This document shows positions 27,122-39,801 of a stretch of 64,000 bases of DNA, one piece after another (position 1 is the first letter of the stretch; each line of letters starts with the position of its first letter). Below the pieces are notes generated by a model. It was not told the origin of the DNA and did not search any database. It saw only the letters and a program-made list of their open reading frames with translations. Position numbers and translations under genes: made by a program. The DNA comes from Owenia fusiformis (Eukaryota > Annelida > Polychaeta > Sabellida > Oweniidae): the NCBI GenBank assembly GCA_903813345.2, contig CAIIXF020000007.1, positions 5,895,730-5,959,729 of the forward strand, written 5' to 3'.

Positions 27122-27316
27122 AAATGATCATGGAAAATTGTATTTTTTTTAAAAGTAGGAACTTCTGAGATTATTAGAAAATTGGAAGACAAGGAAGGAT
27201 TCTGGCTTTAAGATATAAGGGTTATAAATTGCAATGAAACTAAAACAAAACATTCTTTTTCTCAAATATCACGGTGTATATTCAAATCACAAATACGATA
27301 TCATACAATTACAATA

Positions 27317-28112
27317 AGGGTCTAGTGCACTTTCCATTATGATATCCCCATGAACAAAATGAATCATTTTTAGGTGTAACATAAAGGATACAATGTCACA
27401 TAATACTGTGGAAAATATTTGAGCGTTTGGACCCACATGGGCTGAGGTTGAGGTCATTTAGTTCAGCAAGGGTGTATTGACTTGCCATTGAATGGGCTCC
27501 ATTGACTTAAAATGTGGATATCATCAATTCCAATAGAGGCCATTGGTTTCTACTGATTTTCACAAAAATACCTAAAATACACTATGACCTGAATCGATTG
27601 CAAATTAAATAATTTTTCACAGTATGACACAAATGGTATATCACATCAGATGTGCAAATATAAAGTTTGCAATCGATTCAGGTCATACTTCAAATTAAAA
27701 GATTATACATTTTTCCATCATTTTTTTCATACAAAATGGCTATAGAAAAATGCTTCAAAAGCAACTTTTACACTAATGAAATCCCATACAACTTTGTAAA
27801 TCCAAAGATTATACTGATATGTTTCATTAATTAATAACATATTTGGATAATGTGTTGGGATGTGTAGGATGCAAATGGATTTTGACAGACACAAAAAGAC
27901 TTCTTGGTTTGGCATCTCTACCCCTGTACACTTTATGATTGAATATTGGCCCTAATAAGTGGCCCATTCATCAATACAGTGCTGAATATAGGTCAACAAG
28001 ATACTAGTGTACATATAAATGTAATAATAAAAGCAGTATATTTATTTTGAAAAATCAGATGAATTTATTTTTTTCATGGGGAGATCATAATGGAGGGTGC
28101 ACTAGATCCTTT
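27317..28112. mobile_element. TIR element with AGGGTCTAGTGCAC ends
   Basis: AGGGTCTAGTGCACTTTCCA at the left faces TGGAGGGTGCACTAGATCCT at the right; the match continues through TTATGATATCCCCATG. It is about 795 bp. A smaller perfect hairpin lies inside at 27583-27687 (ATGACCTGAATCGATTGCAA facing TTGCAATCGATTCAGGTCAT). The internal frame is not credible as a gene. Confidence 0.6.
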
Positions 28113-28377
28113 ATGTCTTATAAATAAGTACTGCCTTTCCATCCATAATTGATGTTGATGAATATCGTGTTTCCAGTTTGATTTATGAACAACATTCATG
28201 GTTTTATTTATTATGTTCACAATGTGATTGATAATCAATTCACACATAGCTAGGTCTGAATATTAAACTCCAGCCAAATAGAGCCAGCACAATATTTCAA
28301 CCTTTGTAACCCTTGCAAAAAGATTTTCTTGCAATAAAAATGTGAAAATAGCTTAGGGTACTTGTAAGCCAATCTGA

Positions 28378-28620
28378 TTTTAAGGTAGATATGTCTCGAT
28401 ATTTTTCACTAATTTTCATGATTATAAATACCGATAATCAATGAAAGGGACAATATTTTCACATTTGTAACTGTATGTGTATGCATGGTCCATGGTGTAT
28501 GTTACCATAATTCTTTATATCCACTTAAAATGTCAAAAATATTGCCCAATTTATAATTATCAGATAATTTATTCATCACCAAAATTAGTAAAAATTATCA
28601 ACATGCAGAACTACCTTAAA
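28378..28620. repeat. Palindromic repeat
   Basis: TTTTAAGGTAGATATGT..TTCACTAATTTTCATGAT at the left is mirrored by ATCACCAAAATTAGT..AGAACTACCTTAAA at the right, centred near 28495. Imperfect, about 240 bp, non-coding. Confidence 0.5.
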
Positions 28621-29592
28621 GAGACTCTATTGAGACTTCTCTGTGGCATTTTTTCTTTATTCCTTTTTGTTTTGAATTTTTAACACCATAACATTAACTA
28701 ACTACTCAATGTGCAACTTTTCACCACGTAGAATTTTAAAATATTAAGTTTGAAAATTCCATTTTTATAATGGAGCTCAATGGGAAAAACTACATAATTT
28801 GAATTATTTTCAAATGTAGCGGCGCGATTTTGATAAAATTGACAGATATAATAAATATTGGTAAGACAAAATGTTTGATGAAAAATGAAGAAAATTCACC
28901 GTCCTGGTTACGCAAACTATAGAAAAATCTGAAATAATCATAAAAACCTGTAAAAATAGATTGAAGGGGGTGATATTCATTTCTAATGTGCCTTTCACAA
29001 CTACCACTGGCATGTAGCGGCCCTGATATCGATAAATTCTACACGCAATATAACCCGATACTACATGCTTGGTTAAAACTTTACACGAAAAAGCTTCGAT
29101 ATCCGGGCATTTACTCTTACACTGAACTGAAAATAGCATCGTCTAAACGTGTATGTGTTGGCTTCCGGGTAAGTTTATCAACATTTATACTCAATTGAAA
29201 GAGCAGTCGTGCTTAAATCGTGTACCAGTTTGATTTATTTATATGTGTGTGTATTTATAACACGATAGCCTAGTAATACCGTGTCGTTAGAACAACTGCT
29301 AGATATCGAACTAATGACCCGAAATTACATTATTGGACTGATCGCGCATCTGATATTAAATTATTACTTTGCATTGAATCTGATATTAACTTGCAACCCA
29401 ATACCATGACTTTACATTTGAATGATAACACGGCCTCAAATTCTAATCCATTATACGTCCATTGCAGGCCAAAAATGTTTCAATGTGGATATTGTAATGC
29501 ACACGAGAATACATTCGATTTGTATATTGATCATACATCAATTGAACATGGAGATTTTCCTGTAAACTTTTCCCAAACCTGTGGAATAGACA
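28621..29592. other. Unassigned stretch
   Basis: No supported gene. Small frames at 28810-29139 (-) and 29391-29651 (+) have no recognisable domain or splice context. Confidence 0.3.
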
Positions 29593-29655
29593 AGATGCGA
29601 GTAGAAATTATCTTGATTTACGTCATCAAATATTCAAAATTCATTTTTTGAAAAA
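29593..29655 (-). mobile_element. Right-end fragment of the AGATGCGAGTAG element
   Basis: AGATGCGAGTAGAAATTATC and the following TCAAATATTCAAAATTCA match, in reverse complement, the right 65 bp of the element at 7038-7461. Confidence 0.6.
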
Positions 29656-29929
29656 ATTCGAAACCATCGAATATCACTTTTTAAGACGTGATATTCGATA
29701 GTTTAAAAGTGATATTCGATGGTTCGTAAATTGTTTACTAAAATATGATATCTTGGTCACATATCAAATATATCATCATGTGATATTCGATCTATATCAT
29801 TGCAACCATGGGATATAGAGGATATCCTATGATTTATGAGAGATATGATTTTTATCCACGAATGAATATGATATCTTAAGTATGTTTCCCACATGCTCTG
29901 GTGTGTTACTTGCAAAATATGTTATCATT

Positions 29930-30300
29930 TTCAAAAAAAATTCAAAATTTTTCCAAATTTGTTTTCAATTTTTTTCAAAAATTAAAAAGAAAATTTCCAA
30001 AATTTTTTTTCCCAATTTTTTTTAAAATTTTTTGTCCTAAATTTTTTTCAAGATTTTTTTCACATTTTTTTGCATAATTTTTTGCACAATTTTTTCAAAT
30101 TTTTATTTTCAGATTTTTTTCAAAAATCAAAAAAAATCCAAATTTTTTTTTCAAATTTTTTTTCCCAAATTTTTTCCCATATTTTTTTCACCTTTTTTTT
30201 GGCATACATTTTTTCAGAATATTTTCAAAACTTTTCCAAACTTTTTTTTCAAATTTTTTTCAAATTTTTTTTTTCCGAATTTATTTTTAACATTTTTTTG
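29930..30300 (+). repeat. T-rich low-complexity tract
   Basis: Runs of six to nine T separated by CAAA, CCAAA or CAGA make up the whole block. The open frame across it (30070-30390) is a by-product of the composition (repeated Phe/Lys/Ser) and not a gene. Confidence 0.8.
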
Positions 30301-31800
30301 AGCGGGACATACGATTTATATGTCCCGGAGCTCCGTCGGAGCGGGACATACGAAAAATATTTGCCGGATATGGAATATATTCCCGGTTGATATGCCCCTG
30401 AAACCTCATCAGGTATGGAATACATAGAGATTATCCTATATGAGGTTCAGGATATTGGGATTATCCCGAGGCCAATAAAATATATCTGCCCGAGGGCCGT
30501 AGGTCCCGAGGGAAGATATAATATATTGGCCAAGGGATAATCCAAATATCCTGAACCGACTATAGGATGATCTGTTTATCCCATACCAATCACAGATCGC
30601 GATTGTCTGCGTTTTTCTCCATTGTCGTTTACAGTATGCGAACGTTACAAAAATAACCAATACGGGAACAGCGATTATGACGTAGCGGGCAGATATACTA
30701 TATCTGCCCGCTCGGAGCGGGACGTAAAGCTATGTATGCGATGGTTTATGGATTTTTGCTACTTCAGACTCAAAACGAGGCTAAGTGTCAACATCGCCGG
30801 ATCGTTTGGAAATTCGAAATAAATAACTTAATTTCCGACGATTCTGATGATGACTTTAACTATGGAATAAAAAGAACATCCTATGATTTACTCGTGATAT
30901 GATTTTAATCCACTCATGGATATTGATATCTGCACTCTCTCGCTACGCTCGCTCGTGCAGATATCATATCCATTCGTGGATAAAAATCATTTCACTCATA
31001 AATCATAGGATATCCTCTATATCTGCCCGCTGATGAAAATATAAGTTTTTACAAACCGGCTTTATGTACCCGTAACACGTCCAAGTATGGGATAAATATA
31101 GGTTATTTACTGGCAGGGATTGAATATGGGTTTTATTCCAAGGGACAATATGATATTGACTGAAGGGTAATATAATATTGACCGAGAGCGCAGCGACCGA
31201 GTGTCAATATGATATTGCCCAAGGTCAATATCATATTTTCCGAGGAATAAAACCCATATTTAATCCTGACCAGAAATAACCTATTTATTCCATAATACAC
31301 TCTAGAATGTTACATTTGGATAATGCAAGCGTTATATTAATAAATGCACATTGTTTGAAAAATAAAATAAATAAATAAAATAACCGGGAAACTAAAAAAT
31401 AGGTCAATACGCTCCAATACGATTTTTCACGGGGACAATACGATTTTTTCATGTAATACGCTCCAATACGATTTTTTCACGGGGACAATACGATTTTTTT
31501 CATGTAATACGCTCCAATACGATTTTTTTCCCGGGGACAATACGATTTTTTCATGTAATACGATTCAATACGATTTTAATTCCTTCATATTTCCCTGGGA
31601 AAACAGTTAGTATTATGGAATAAAATATATTTTCCCTCGGGACCTGCGGCCCTCGGACAGATATATTATATTTGCCTCGGGGTAATCCCAATATCCTGAA
31701 CCTCATATAGGATAATCTCTATATCTACCTGATGGACCATAGGGACCGAAGGTAGACGTGCATATCTCACGAGGGATAAACCCCATATCCAAACCGACCG
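30301..31800. repeat. Mosaic of hairpins built from shared words
   Basis: Many inverted repeats use a small vocabulary: GAGCGGGACATA, CTGCCCGAGGGCCGTAGG, GATATC/ATATCA, CCTGAACCTCATATAGGA. The block 30425-30510 matches about 31620-31720 in reverse complement, so the whole region is an imperfect palindrome of about 1.5 kb. CGCTACGCTCGCTCG at 30941 and GAGAGCGCAGCGACCGAG at 31185 sit at local hairpin tops. The same words occur at 10041-10379. Frames here are not credible genes. Confidence 0.55.
31403..31578 (+). repeat. Tandem repeat, about 52-bp unit
   Basis: Three and a half units of CAATACGCTCCAATACGATT followed by a T run, then CACGGGGACAATACG and TTTTTTCATGTAATACG. Minor length differences in the T runs distinguish the units. 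Confidence 0.8.
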
Positions 31801-33154
31801 CACATATCTGCTTTATCATTTACCAAGTAGTTTTCTAAAAAATTAATCTTATTTCCTTTTTTGAATTTTTTAAATTTTTTATTTTTATTCTCTACTCTAC
31901 TTGTCAAAGGATAATAGACGATAAATATATATATATATAGTTTAGCATGATATGTACTTCTTTCTGTAACTGGAATACGATTCTAATATACAAGCAACAC
32001 ATACGTATTCCCGGGGAACCATAAATATTTTGTGTAGGGTGTGGACATTTTTCTTTTCATTTATCTAAAATCAGATTATTTTCATAAAATCCATACAAAG
32101 TTGGGCCTAAGCCTCTATTTTCGTATTCTGCATGTTAAGATATTTATAATGTAAAACCTAAGAGATAAATTCAATGTCTTCAGTTGAGAATAAGTATAGG
32201 TAAATGTGTGAATTCTGCTTGTTGTTGCACTATTTTTATAATAAACAAGGTTCGATACGCAACACTGAATAGACTACAGTCATAGCTTAGTTGTAAAGAA
32301 AACAAAAGAAGTCGGGACGTGGTCATGCTTGATTATGTTTCTTTTATATATCACCGTTTGCATTCGTTGAAATCGGTCTGCATTGATTTCAAGAGGTGGT
32401 CGGTGTAAAAGGTCATATGTTTGAGTTATTGGTTTAATGATAAATGTGACCCTTGAATGCGTTAGGCTTTATGTATGCGTGAAACAAATACTCCAATGGC
32501 CTAATCTCAATTTGCCTACAAACAATATAACATTGAAATGATAGTCATCTGCATATTAACTTCCGCACCACACGTCTAACTTCGACACAATTCAGTAAAG
32601 TATCCAGTATCGCTTAAATCGCTACATGCCAGTGAACTACAGGGTAACCAAAATTTTGGTACTGATTTGATTTTTCAATGAAAATCATTTCTATAGTGTA
32701 TAGGCAGTTTAAATAATACAATTGCTATATTTCTTTACTGAACAGTGCAATCATTTATTTATTTATCAACAGTAATGCAAACTACATATTATACAGTTAG
32801 TAAAATATTAAAATAATTATATTAAAATTAAAGCATTGAGATGATACTTAAATAATTACATATTATATTGATAGGCATATTATATTATAGGATTTAAGCC
32901 AATGACTCAATGCATTGTAGATGATTAAATTTAACATATGTCCTGATTCTAGACTATGAACGAGGGTGGTAGTCCGAATTCAAAGCCTAGACTAGAAGAC
33001 ATAAGTGAATTGAAGCATCCACTATTCATTGAATCATGTGCTTTAATTCAATTTCACACATTGCAAAATATTTTTTACAATTTCACTTAACAGAATGATA
33101 TTTTTTCAAAGATATGTTGTACTTTCAGAATCATTTGCTTCAAAGAATTGAACT
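31801..33154. other. Unassigned AT-rich stretch
   Basis: No supported gene or clear repeat was seen. The edges border the hairpin mosaic and the tandem repeat at 33155. Confidence 0.3.
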
Positions 33155-33572
33155 ATGGCGGCCTTTACTCATTATTTTACGATTTTTGCTGTAACTCGAA
33201 AAGTAGTCGAGCGATTTTGTTCATATTTGGTATATGAATACTATAAGCATGGCACACTGTCTAATGACTCTTCTGGTAGAAGGCGGCCATTTTAACGTAT
33301 TTTACTATAACACGAAAAGAAGTGGAGCGATTTTGTTCATATTTGGTATGTGTATACTATAAGCATGGCACACTGTCTATTGTCTAATGACACTTTTGGT
33401 AGAAGGCAGCCATTTTGGAAAATGGCCGTCATTTTAACGTATTTTACTATACCTCGAAAAGTAGTAGAGCGATTTTGTTCATATTTGATGCGTGAATACT
33501 ATAAGCGTGGCACACTGTCTAATGACACTTTTGGTAGAAGGTGGCCATTTTGAAAAATGGCTGCCATTTTTG
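33155..33572 (+). repeat. Tandem repeat, about 130-150-bp unit
   Basis: Three units carry the words CGAGCGATTTTGTTCATATT, ACTATAAGCATGGCACACTG and GGTAGAAGGCGGCCATTTT, with small changes such as CATGGCAC to CGTGGCAC. The frame at 33350-33553 follows from the repeat. Confidence 0.8.
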
Positions 33573-34702
33573 CTGTATACTTTGTTTGTAAAAAAATGCC
33601 AGCCATGGCTGTTCGATGGGATTTGCTACACTTTGGTGTTGCTGTTGTCTAGTTGAAGGATGGATGGACGGACAAATGGAGGGGTCTCTATAGCTTATCC
33701 CCTAATCTTCGTTGGATTGAACAATTGTGAATATGGGTTGTTGGACAAATAAAGCTGATTGAATGTCTAAAAGCAAATAATGAAGTGGTAATTTATTTAA
33801 AATCATTAAATCTCAAACATGCTTGCTTTGGTCTAGTCACTTAATTCCTAAATGTCCCGTAATTAGTATCTATATACCTTAATAGATGCAGTGAAGGAGT
33901 TAAATCATTGGGATATGAATAAATCATGCAAAACATATTTTGTACATATTTCTCATCATTTAGGGTTACCCAGTAGTTTACAAGCTGACCTTTGCAAAAT
34001 ATGTTTCACTTATTATCCTCATTCGCTATCACGCTATCTAGTTTCTTTCCAAATTGGCCTGAATTGCCTGGTTTATTGGTTTTAGCGAACCGTCCATTTC
34101 GTCGAACCATCATTTTGCTAAGGTTGTTTGTGATGAATATACAATATTCAGTTACATATAACTGTACAGCAACTTTATGCAAGGGAAGGTAATTGTGTGA
34201 GAGCACATAAAGTACACGAAGTATTGACCCACTTGTCTCAGTGAATCTTATAAACAGTGCATAAAGTTTTTTCTATGCAATGATTGGCTCACAGTTACTT
34301 ATAGTGTAAGTTATTTTATTTCTATACAGTGTGGAATAGAGTGTATAAATTTTTACAGTTTCAAGCAGGTTTTAGTGTTTTCTGACCAATGATATATTCA
34401 GACTTATTCATTTCACGATTATGTAATACTGACCTACATATCTGTATAGCATATCTTTAAAGAGTTTAATCTCTCACTCAGTCACAATCATGTCAACCAA
34501 AACTGTACTTGTGTTACGTAATATAGGATTATACAGCTTACCATACGTGTGCAATCTATATAGCATCCACACTGACATCTTTACAGAATCATATATAATT
34601 TTTGAATATAAACTAACTCAACCCAATAAGGTGAGTACTAAAGAATTTACTTACCTGCCATCTAAAAATCTGCTTGGAACTACCATTGGATTACCATGCC
34701 AA
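33573..34702. other. Unassigned stretch with one weak exon-like frame
   Basis: A frame starts at an ATG at 34490, and an ideal donor (AATAAG|GTGAGTACT) occurs at 34630. No matching acceptor or recognisable protein was found, so this is left as a possibility only. Confidence 0.25.
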
Positions 34703-35035
34703 GAGAACCGAGAGAATATTCTAGGGATTATGAAATGCATTCAGCTTACATAATTTGAGAAATTATTGGCATACGTAAAACCTATTTAAAACAGCATTTA
34801 TCGTATTCAAAAGCGTTGAGCATCAATGATTCCCAGCCCTCTGAAGTTTGAAAAATAAAAATTCCTGGGTGTTAATCCATGGATTATCTTTGAAAACGAG
34901 AAATATATTTTTGGATTACATGGTGTAATCTTAAAGTAAACAAAATGTTTTAAAGTGTATCGATGTTTTTTGGATGAAAAACATAAGCGAAATTCATGAA
35001 AATAATCCCCCGATTCATTCTACAAACAACTCGCC
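34703..35035. repeat. Inverted-repeat arm, right (partner 22505-22828)
   Basis: Reverse-complement match of 22505-22828 (for example GAGCATCAATGATTC, GATGAAAAACATAAGCGAAA). A LINE follows within 500 bp. Confidence 0.75.
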
Positions 35036-35543
35036 CTTCTTTGTGAGCTCTAAACTTTTCCAAATGCAATCTCTGTAGCTTGCTGAAATATGGATCCAAG
35101 ACGAATTGATGAGTGTCTGTTACAAAGCTCTTAACTAAAACGTTGTCCTTTACCAGCAGGGATAATTTCACAGGGAGATACTCCAATAAATTTCAATTTG
35201 GAAATATAGATCCGGATTTATTATCAAAAAAGAAATAAGACCGTCGGCATGCACCTTGGCCCATACACCATGCGATAACCCGATATATCGCATTAGAAAC
35301 TAGAAATTTATAATAAAAAAAGCCACTGAAATCAAGATAAGACCATAGTCTTGAATCTTAAACAGGTTTCCAACATATTTCAAACTCTAAGGCCACTTAA
35401 TTATAACATTATTTTTATAAAATCATACATATAACATAAAAATAGATTGTAGAGTATTTTCATTTTCACTCACGCAAATCCAGACAATACAAAACAAAGT
35501 AAGCGCATTGGAAAAGTCCTCTTCTCGCAGTGCAGCTATCACA

Positions 35544-36239
35544 ATGAATCAAGAGCAACTTCCAAGCTCAAACAACGATAATGTGCAAGATAGGACCAGG
35601 TCTTTAAGTGGCTCCCCAAATACCAGCGGCAGCTTGAATGACACATCAGCTGTACCCACAAGTGTGTGGGGAATACCCTTAAATCCTCCCACTGTACCCA
35701 CTGGAGCCAACAAATGTTCTGCTTCAAGTACAAAGGATATTTCGAATGTTCCCGCTACGCCCATTACGCTTAGTGCTTCTAGCACATGCAGCGCACCAAC
35801 TGCTACCTGTACTTCTGCAGTTAAAACCAAAAGTGGGACAGTCACCTGTAGCGCATCCGATGTTTCTATTGAATGCAGTGCATCTCATACACCCACCATG
35901 TCCCAAGCAGTTACTAGCAAGAATACAAGCATCGCACGCAATATTCCTGTAAGGTGTAGCGCACCAAAATCTACTTCTTTAAGCAACGCACGTGACACAG
36001 CTACGCGCACTACATCGTCCGCTGGTACCGACAGGGCAAGTACCGATATTCGACAATCCCAGGTGTGGCCCCATCGCCAAGCCATAACAAAAGCTAACTT
36101 GGATGCTGATAATGCCAGTTGCAATAGTGATGATGACTTTGTCGGAGTACGTGTGCATAGAACACGAACAAAAAAGATTGTTCTTGCTCATGTCAAATCA
36201 CAACCATACAACACGCTTCGAAAGCACCTTGTCAATTAA
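35544..36239 (+). CDS. LINE ORF1-like protein (unrecognised)
   Basis: An intact frame of 231 codons from the first ATG (an upstream frame extension to 35508 lacks ATG). The protein is rich in Ser, Thr and Ala, with several CSA/CSAS repeats, and ends in a basic region (HRTRTKK). No zinc knuckle, RRM or coiled coil is visible. Its role as ORF1 is inferred only from its position before the endonuclease block. A separate frame at 36260-36538 follows it. Confidence 0.5.
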   Translation: MNQEQLPSSNNDNVQDRTRSLSGSPNTSGSLNDTSAVPTSVWGIPLNPPTVPTGANKCSASSTKDISNVPATPITLSASSTCSAPTATCTSAVKTKSGTVTCSASDVSIECSASHTPTMSQAVTSKNTSIARNIPVRCSAPKSTSLSNARDTATRTTSSAGTDRASTDIRQSQVWPHRQAITKANLDADNASCNSDDDFVGVRVHRTRTKKIVLAHVKSQPYNTLRKHLVN

Positions 36240-36613
36240 GGTTATAAGGTTTTAAGGTTATGTCAAGGAAAACATCATTCAATGGAGAATGGCTACTAAT
36301 ACGAGTAAATGTTTTAGCCAGTCATTACGCAAAAGCACTGAATGAACATTTCTGGCCGACCTTAATCGAATCCAGACCGTATGTTTCTCATTTTGAATAT
36401 GAGCAAAAGAGAACACAAAATGCTCAGGAAGGTGATTCTCAGTATTACAATAAAGGCAACATCAGTCAGTCTGACGAGGATTGGGACAACGACCAATACC
36501 AAGATGACTTGTACCAAGGATCTATGTATTGCCTATGAACCTGTCCTTATATCTGATACTGCATATTTTTATCTACATTACTATGTCACTAAATGACAAG
36601 TCACTCAGCGTCA

Positions 36614-37571
36614 TGACTTGGAATTGTAACAAAGGGTATAATGTATGGTAGTCCTTTTCTTACGAACATTCTGCCCAACTATCATATTGTTACCTTAACT
36701 GAGCATTGGTTGTACCCAGCCAATTTAAGTTTCCTAAACACTCTTGATTTGAATTATGATTCACATGGTATATTACACAAAAAGACCTTTCTGTCGATGA
36801 CGCTGTGCGAAGAGGTCATGGTGGCATAGCAATACTGTACAATAAATCTCTCATTGTGCGAAACAAAATTAGCATTGAAGACAGAATATGTGGCATAGAA
36901 ATTGTAACAGAGGGTAACTGCAGTTTGTTCATATTTGCTGTATACATGACTTCGGCAAATCATCCAATAAATGAATATATTGACTGGATAGATCATCTGT
37001 ATAGTCTCTATTGCACTTATTCGTCTTTGGGAACAATCATGTTTACCGGTGATTTCAACGGTCACCTCGGTTCGAAAAGTGGACCTAGATGTGATTTGGC
37101 AAATGACCGGGGATTATTGCTAGAAAAATGGGTCTTTGATTCAAACCTTTTAGCCGTTAATGCTCAAAATCTTACAACGGGCCCCAAACACACATTTTTT
37201 CGCATGCCTCGTCATGCGTCGATTATTTATTTGTACCTACAAACAAGTTCGATATCATAGAACAATGTAGAGTTATTGATGATCATCCACACAATGTGTC
37301 TGATCACCACCCAGTTATAATGAATGTTAATATGTCACTACCACTAAGTCTAATCGACTATTCTTGCGTGGCTAGGAATATACCTAGATGGCGCAAAGCC
37401 ACTTTTACACAGAAACAATTATTCTCCAATGATGTTAAAACTCAATTGTCACAAATAACAAGTTCTGCCGATTTCACCACAATTGGTGGCCTAGATTCAG
37501 CTGTTCGTGCTCTTGCTGATACTCTTGTCAATGCCAGCAGCAAACACATTCCGAGATCCCGGTTCCGGTAA
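36614..37571 (+). pseudogene. LINE endonuclease domain, broken
   Basis: Apurinic/apyrimidinic-type endonuclease landmarks: WNCN, TEHW, GDFN with a following LLAVN..TTGPKHTFF, and SDHHPV. They fall in different frames, with a break between 36.65 and 36.80 kb and another near 37.21-37.30 kb, and a stop ends the block at 37571. It would have nicked target DNA for reverse transcription; this copy is inactive. Confidence 0.75.
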
Positions 37572-37622
37572 TACTTAAAGCCCTTTTGGAATAAAGGAGA
37601 TTTAAAAATCCTTCATACAGAA

Positions 37623-39564
37623 ATGCGGACTGCGCGTTTTGCTTGGATACAAGCCGGAAGACCACGTGGTCTCGATCTTAAGTATAAACTTAAAAATAGA
37701 CATTTTAGAAGACATATGAGAAAGCTCAAATTAGAATACGAAAATGAGCAAATTTTACAGTTTCAAACTGCTGCTGAATGTGACAGCGCCCTTTTTTATA
37801 AGATGTTAAACAGTCATAAGGCTAAAGGTAGGAAACCGTGTGGTCATGAACTCAGAGTTGGCACTGAAATTATACGCGATCCAGATCAAATTCGGGAATT
37901 ATGGGCTTGCCATTTTGAAACACTTGGTACAGAATTATCTATGCCACATTTCGATGACAATTTCAAGAATCTTATTGATCACGAGCATCCTAATTTAATG
38001 ACACAGTCGCTCTCTAAAAATGACGGCATATTCGAAAATCCAATTACCATTGGATGTGCAAAGTTCCACAAAGCTTCAAAATAGGTATTATGATCTCCTT
38101 GTTTAAGGGAAAGGGCAAAGATCCTATGGATAGAGACAACTTTAGGGGTCTTACTTTGACGTCTTGTATTTTTAAGGTCTGGGAAAAATTTTTCACAAAC
38201 AGAACTATACCAATATTGAAGCTTCAAGGGTGTCCACACAATCTGCAATTTGCATACCAAGAAGGCGCGTGTAGCCAATTCGCAGTGTTTGTCCTTAAAG
38301 AACTTATTCAATTTTACTCTGAGAGAGAGAGAGCTAACTGTACATTGCTTTTTTAGATAACCAAAAGGCCTATGATTTGTTGTGGCGGAAGGGTCTGTTT
38401 CACAAACTATTTAATTTGGGGCTAAATGGTAAAAGTTGGCGTTTAATTGTCGATAGTTATGAAAATACAACTTCCAGAGTACTTTATAATGGAAAGTACT
38501 CTAGAGAATTTCAAATTACACAGGGAGTAGGTCAAGGTCGAGTCAGTAGTGTACTCTGGTTCCTGGTGTATATTAATGCTCTTATTGAAGAACTATGCGA
38601 TACAGGCTTGGGTGCAATAATAGGTGATATGCGCATCCCTGCAGTACTGGTGGCTGATGACACCACAATTATTGGCACAACTCCAGATGAGCTCCAAAAA
38701 TTATTAAATAGTGTATCAAAATATAGCTCAAAATGGAGAATGTCATATCATTCTGGACAGAACAGCAAAAGTAAAATCATCACTTTTAATGAAAGTACTA
38801 AACATTTCAGAGACAGTCAATGAATGCGCATGTGGCACTTGCAAAATGATATTGTACCTGAAACCAGAACGCAGTGCTACGCTGGAAACACACTTGATGC
38901 TCAATTAACTGATATTGACGCAATGCAACAAGCTAAGCGTAAAATGCTCAACATTTTTTACTCCATCAAACCTATTGGTATTGGCAAAGGTGGCATTAAC
39001 CCCCTTGTTGCCGTTAAGCTATTAAAAACGATTGTGTTTCCCGCTGCCATGTTCGGCTGCGAGTTATGGACAACATCCAATGTAGAACTACACGCACTTA
39101 ACGTTACCATTCGAAAAATTGCAAAAATAATACAAGGATTTGAGCAAAACGTCTCATCGGAAGTTGTCCTCTCTACGCTCGGTTTACTGTCAATTGAGAG
39201 TTACATAGATAGAGCAAAAGTGTTGTTTTTTGATAGACTATGCAGAGCCACTCATGTTTTCACAAAACAATTGTTTCTATATAGACTCTCTTCATTTTTA
39301 GTTCAGAAAAATGAAATTTGTAATGGTCTTATTAAAGACGTCATGTCAATGGAGTATGATTATGTACAGGAGTCAATTCAAGACTTTCTCAGATCTGGCC
39401 AACTTATGACCAAAGTAAAATTTAAAATGATGTGTACTAATCAAATAAAATTAAATGAAGAAACAAAATGGCGTGCCCGAGTAAATGCGGATGATTCATT
39501 ATCATTATTTTCGAATGTACAATTGTCAATAGAACCTTCGGTTTTATGGACACTTGGTCAATAG
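37623..39564 (+). pseudogene. LINE reverse transcriptase region, broken
   Basis: Blocks at 37623-38084, 38054-38356, 38377-38823 and 38824-39564 cover the linker, the fingers (FKGKGKD), the palm (QGVGQG, VADD) and the thumb (FGCELW). Frameshifts occur near 38.06 and 38.36 kb, with in-frame stops at 38821 and 39562. The first residue of the catalytic box is V in place of the usual F/Y. Confidence 0.8.
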
Positions 39565-39597
39565 GCTACCGAGCAACTTTGGGAATTAGCCCACATA

Positions 39598-39801
39598 TTG
39601 TATTTGACCACACCTGCAAGATTTAGGTTATATCAATGTAAACGTTGCAAAGATTTTACTGTCTCGATAGTCACACATTTCATGAAATATGGTGAACTTA
39701 TAAATAAAAAGAATGATTTCATTGAAAACTATATTTTCAACTCCCTGTCCGTAGAGAATTGTGTCAAATTAATCGACATGGAGGAAAATATAGTCTTATA
39801 A
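39598..39801 (+). pseudogene. LINE C-terminal fragment
   Basis: In the same frame as the preceding block after a stop at 39562. QCKRCKDFTVSIVTH resembles the Cys/His cluster near the end of many LINE ORF2 proteins. It ends about 170 bp before the ATACA tail. Confidence 0.5.

Noticed and set aside
30070-30390. 106-codon frame rich in Phe and Lys
   Set aside because: It lies on a T-run low-complexity tract and has the composition of the repeat, not of a protein.
33350-33553. 67-codon frame
   Set aside because: Created by the 130-150-bp tandem repeat; the two ends of the frame repeat each other.
35549-36191. Several - strand frames over LINE ORF1
   Set aside because: Antisense by-products of the Ser/Thr-rich + frame.
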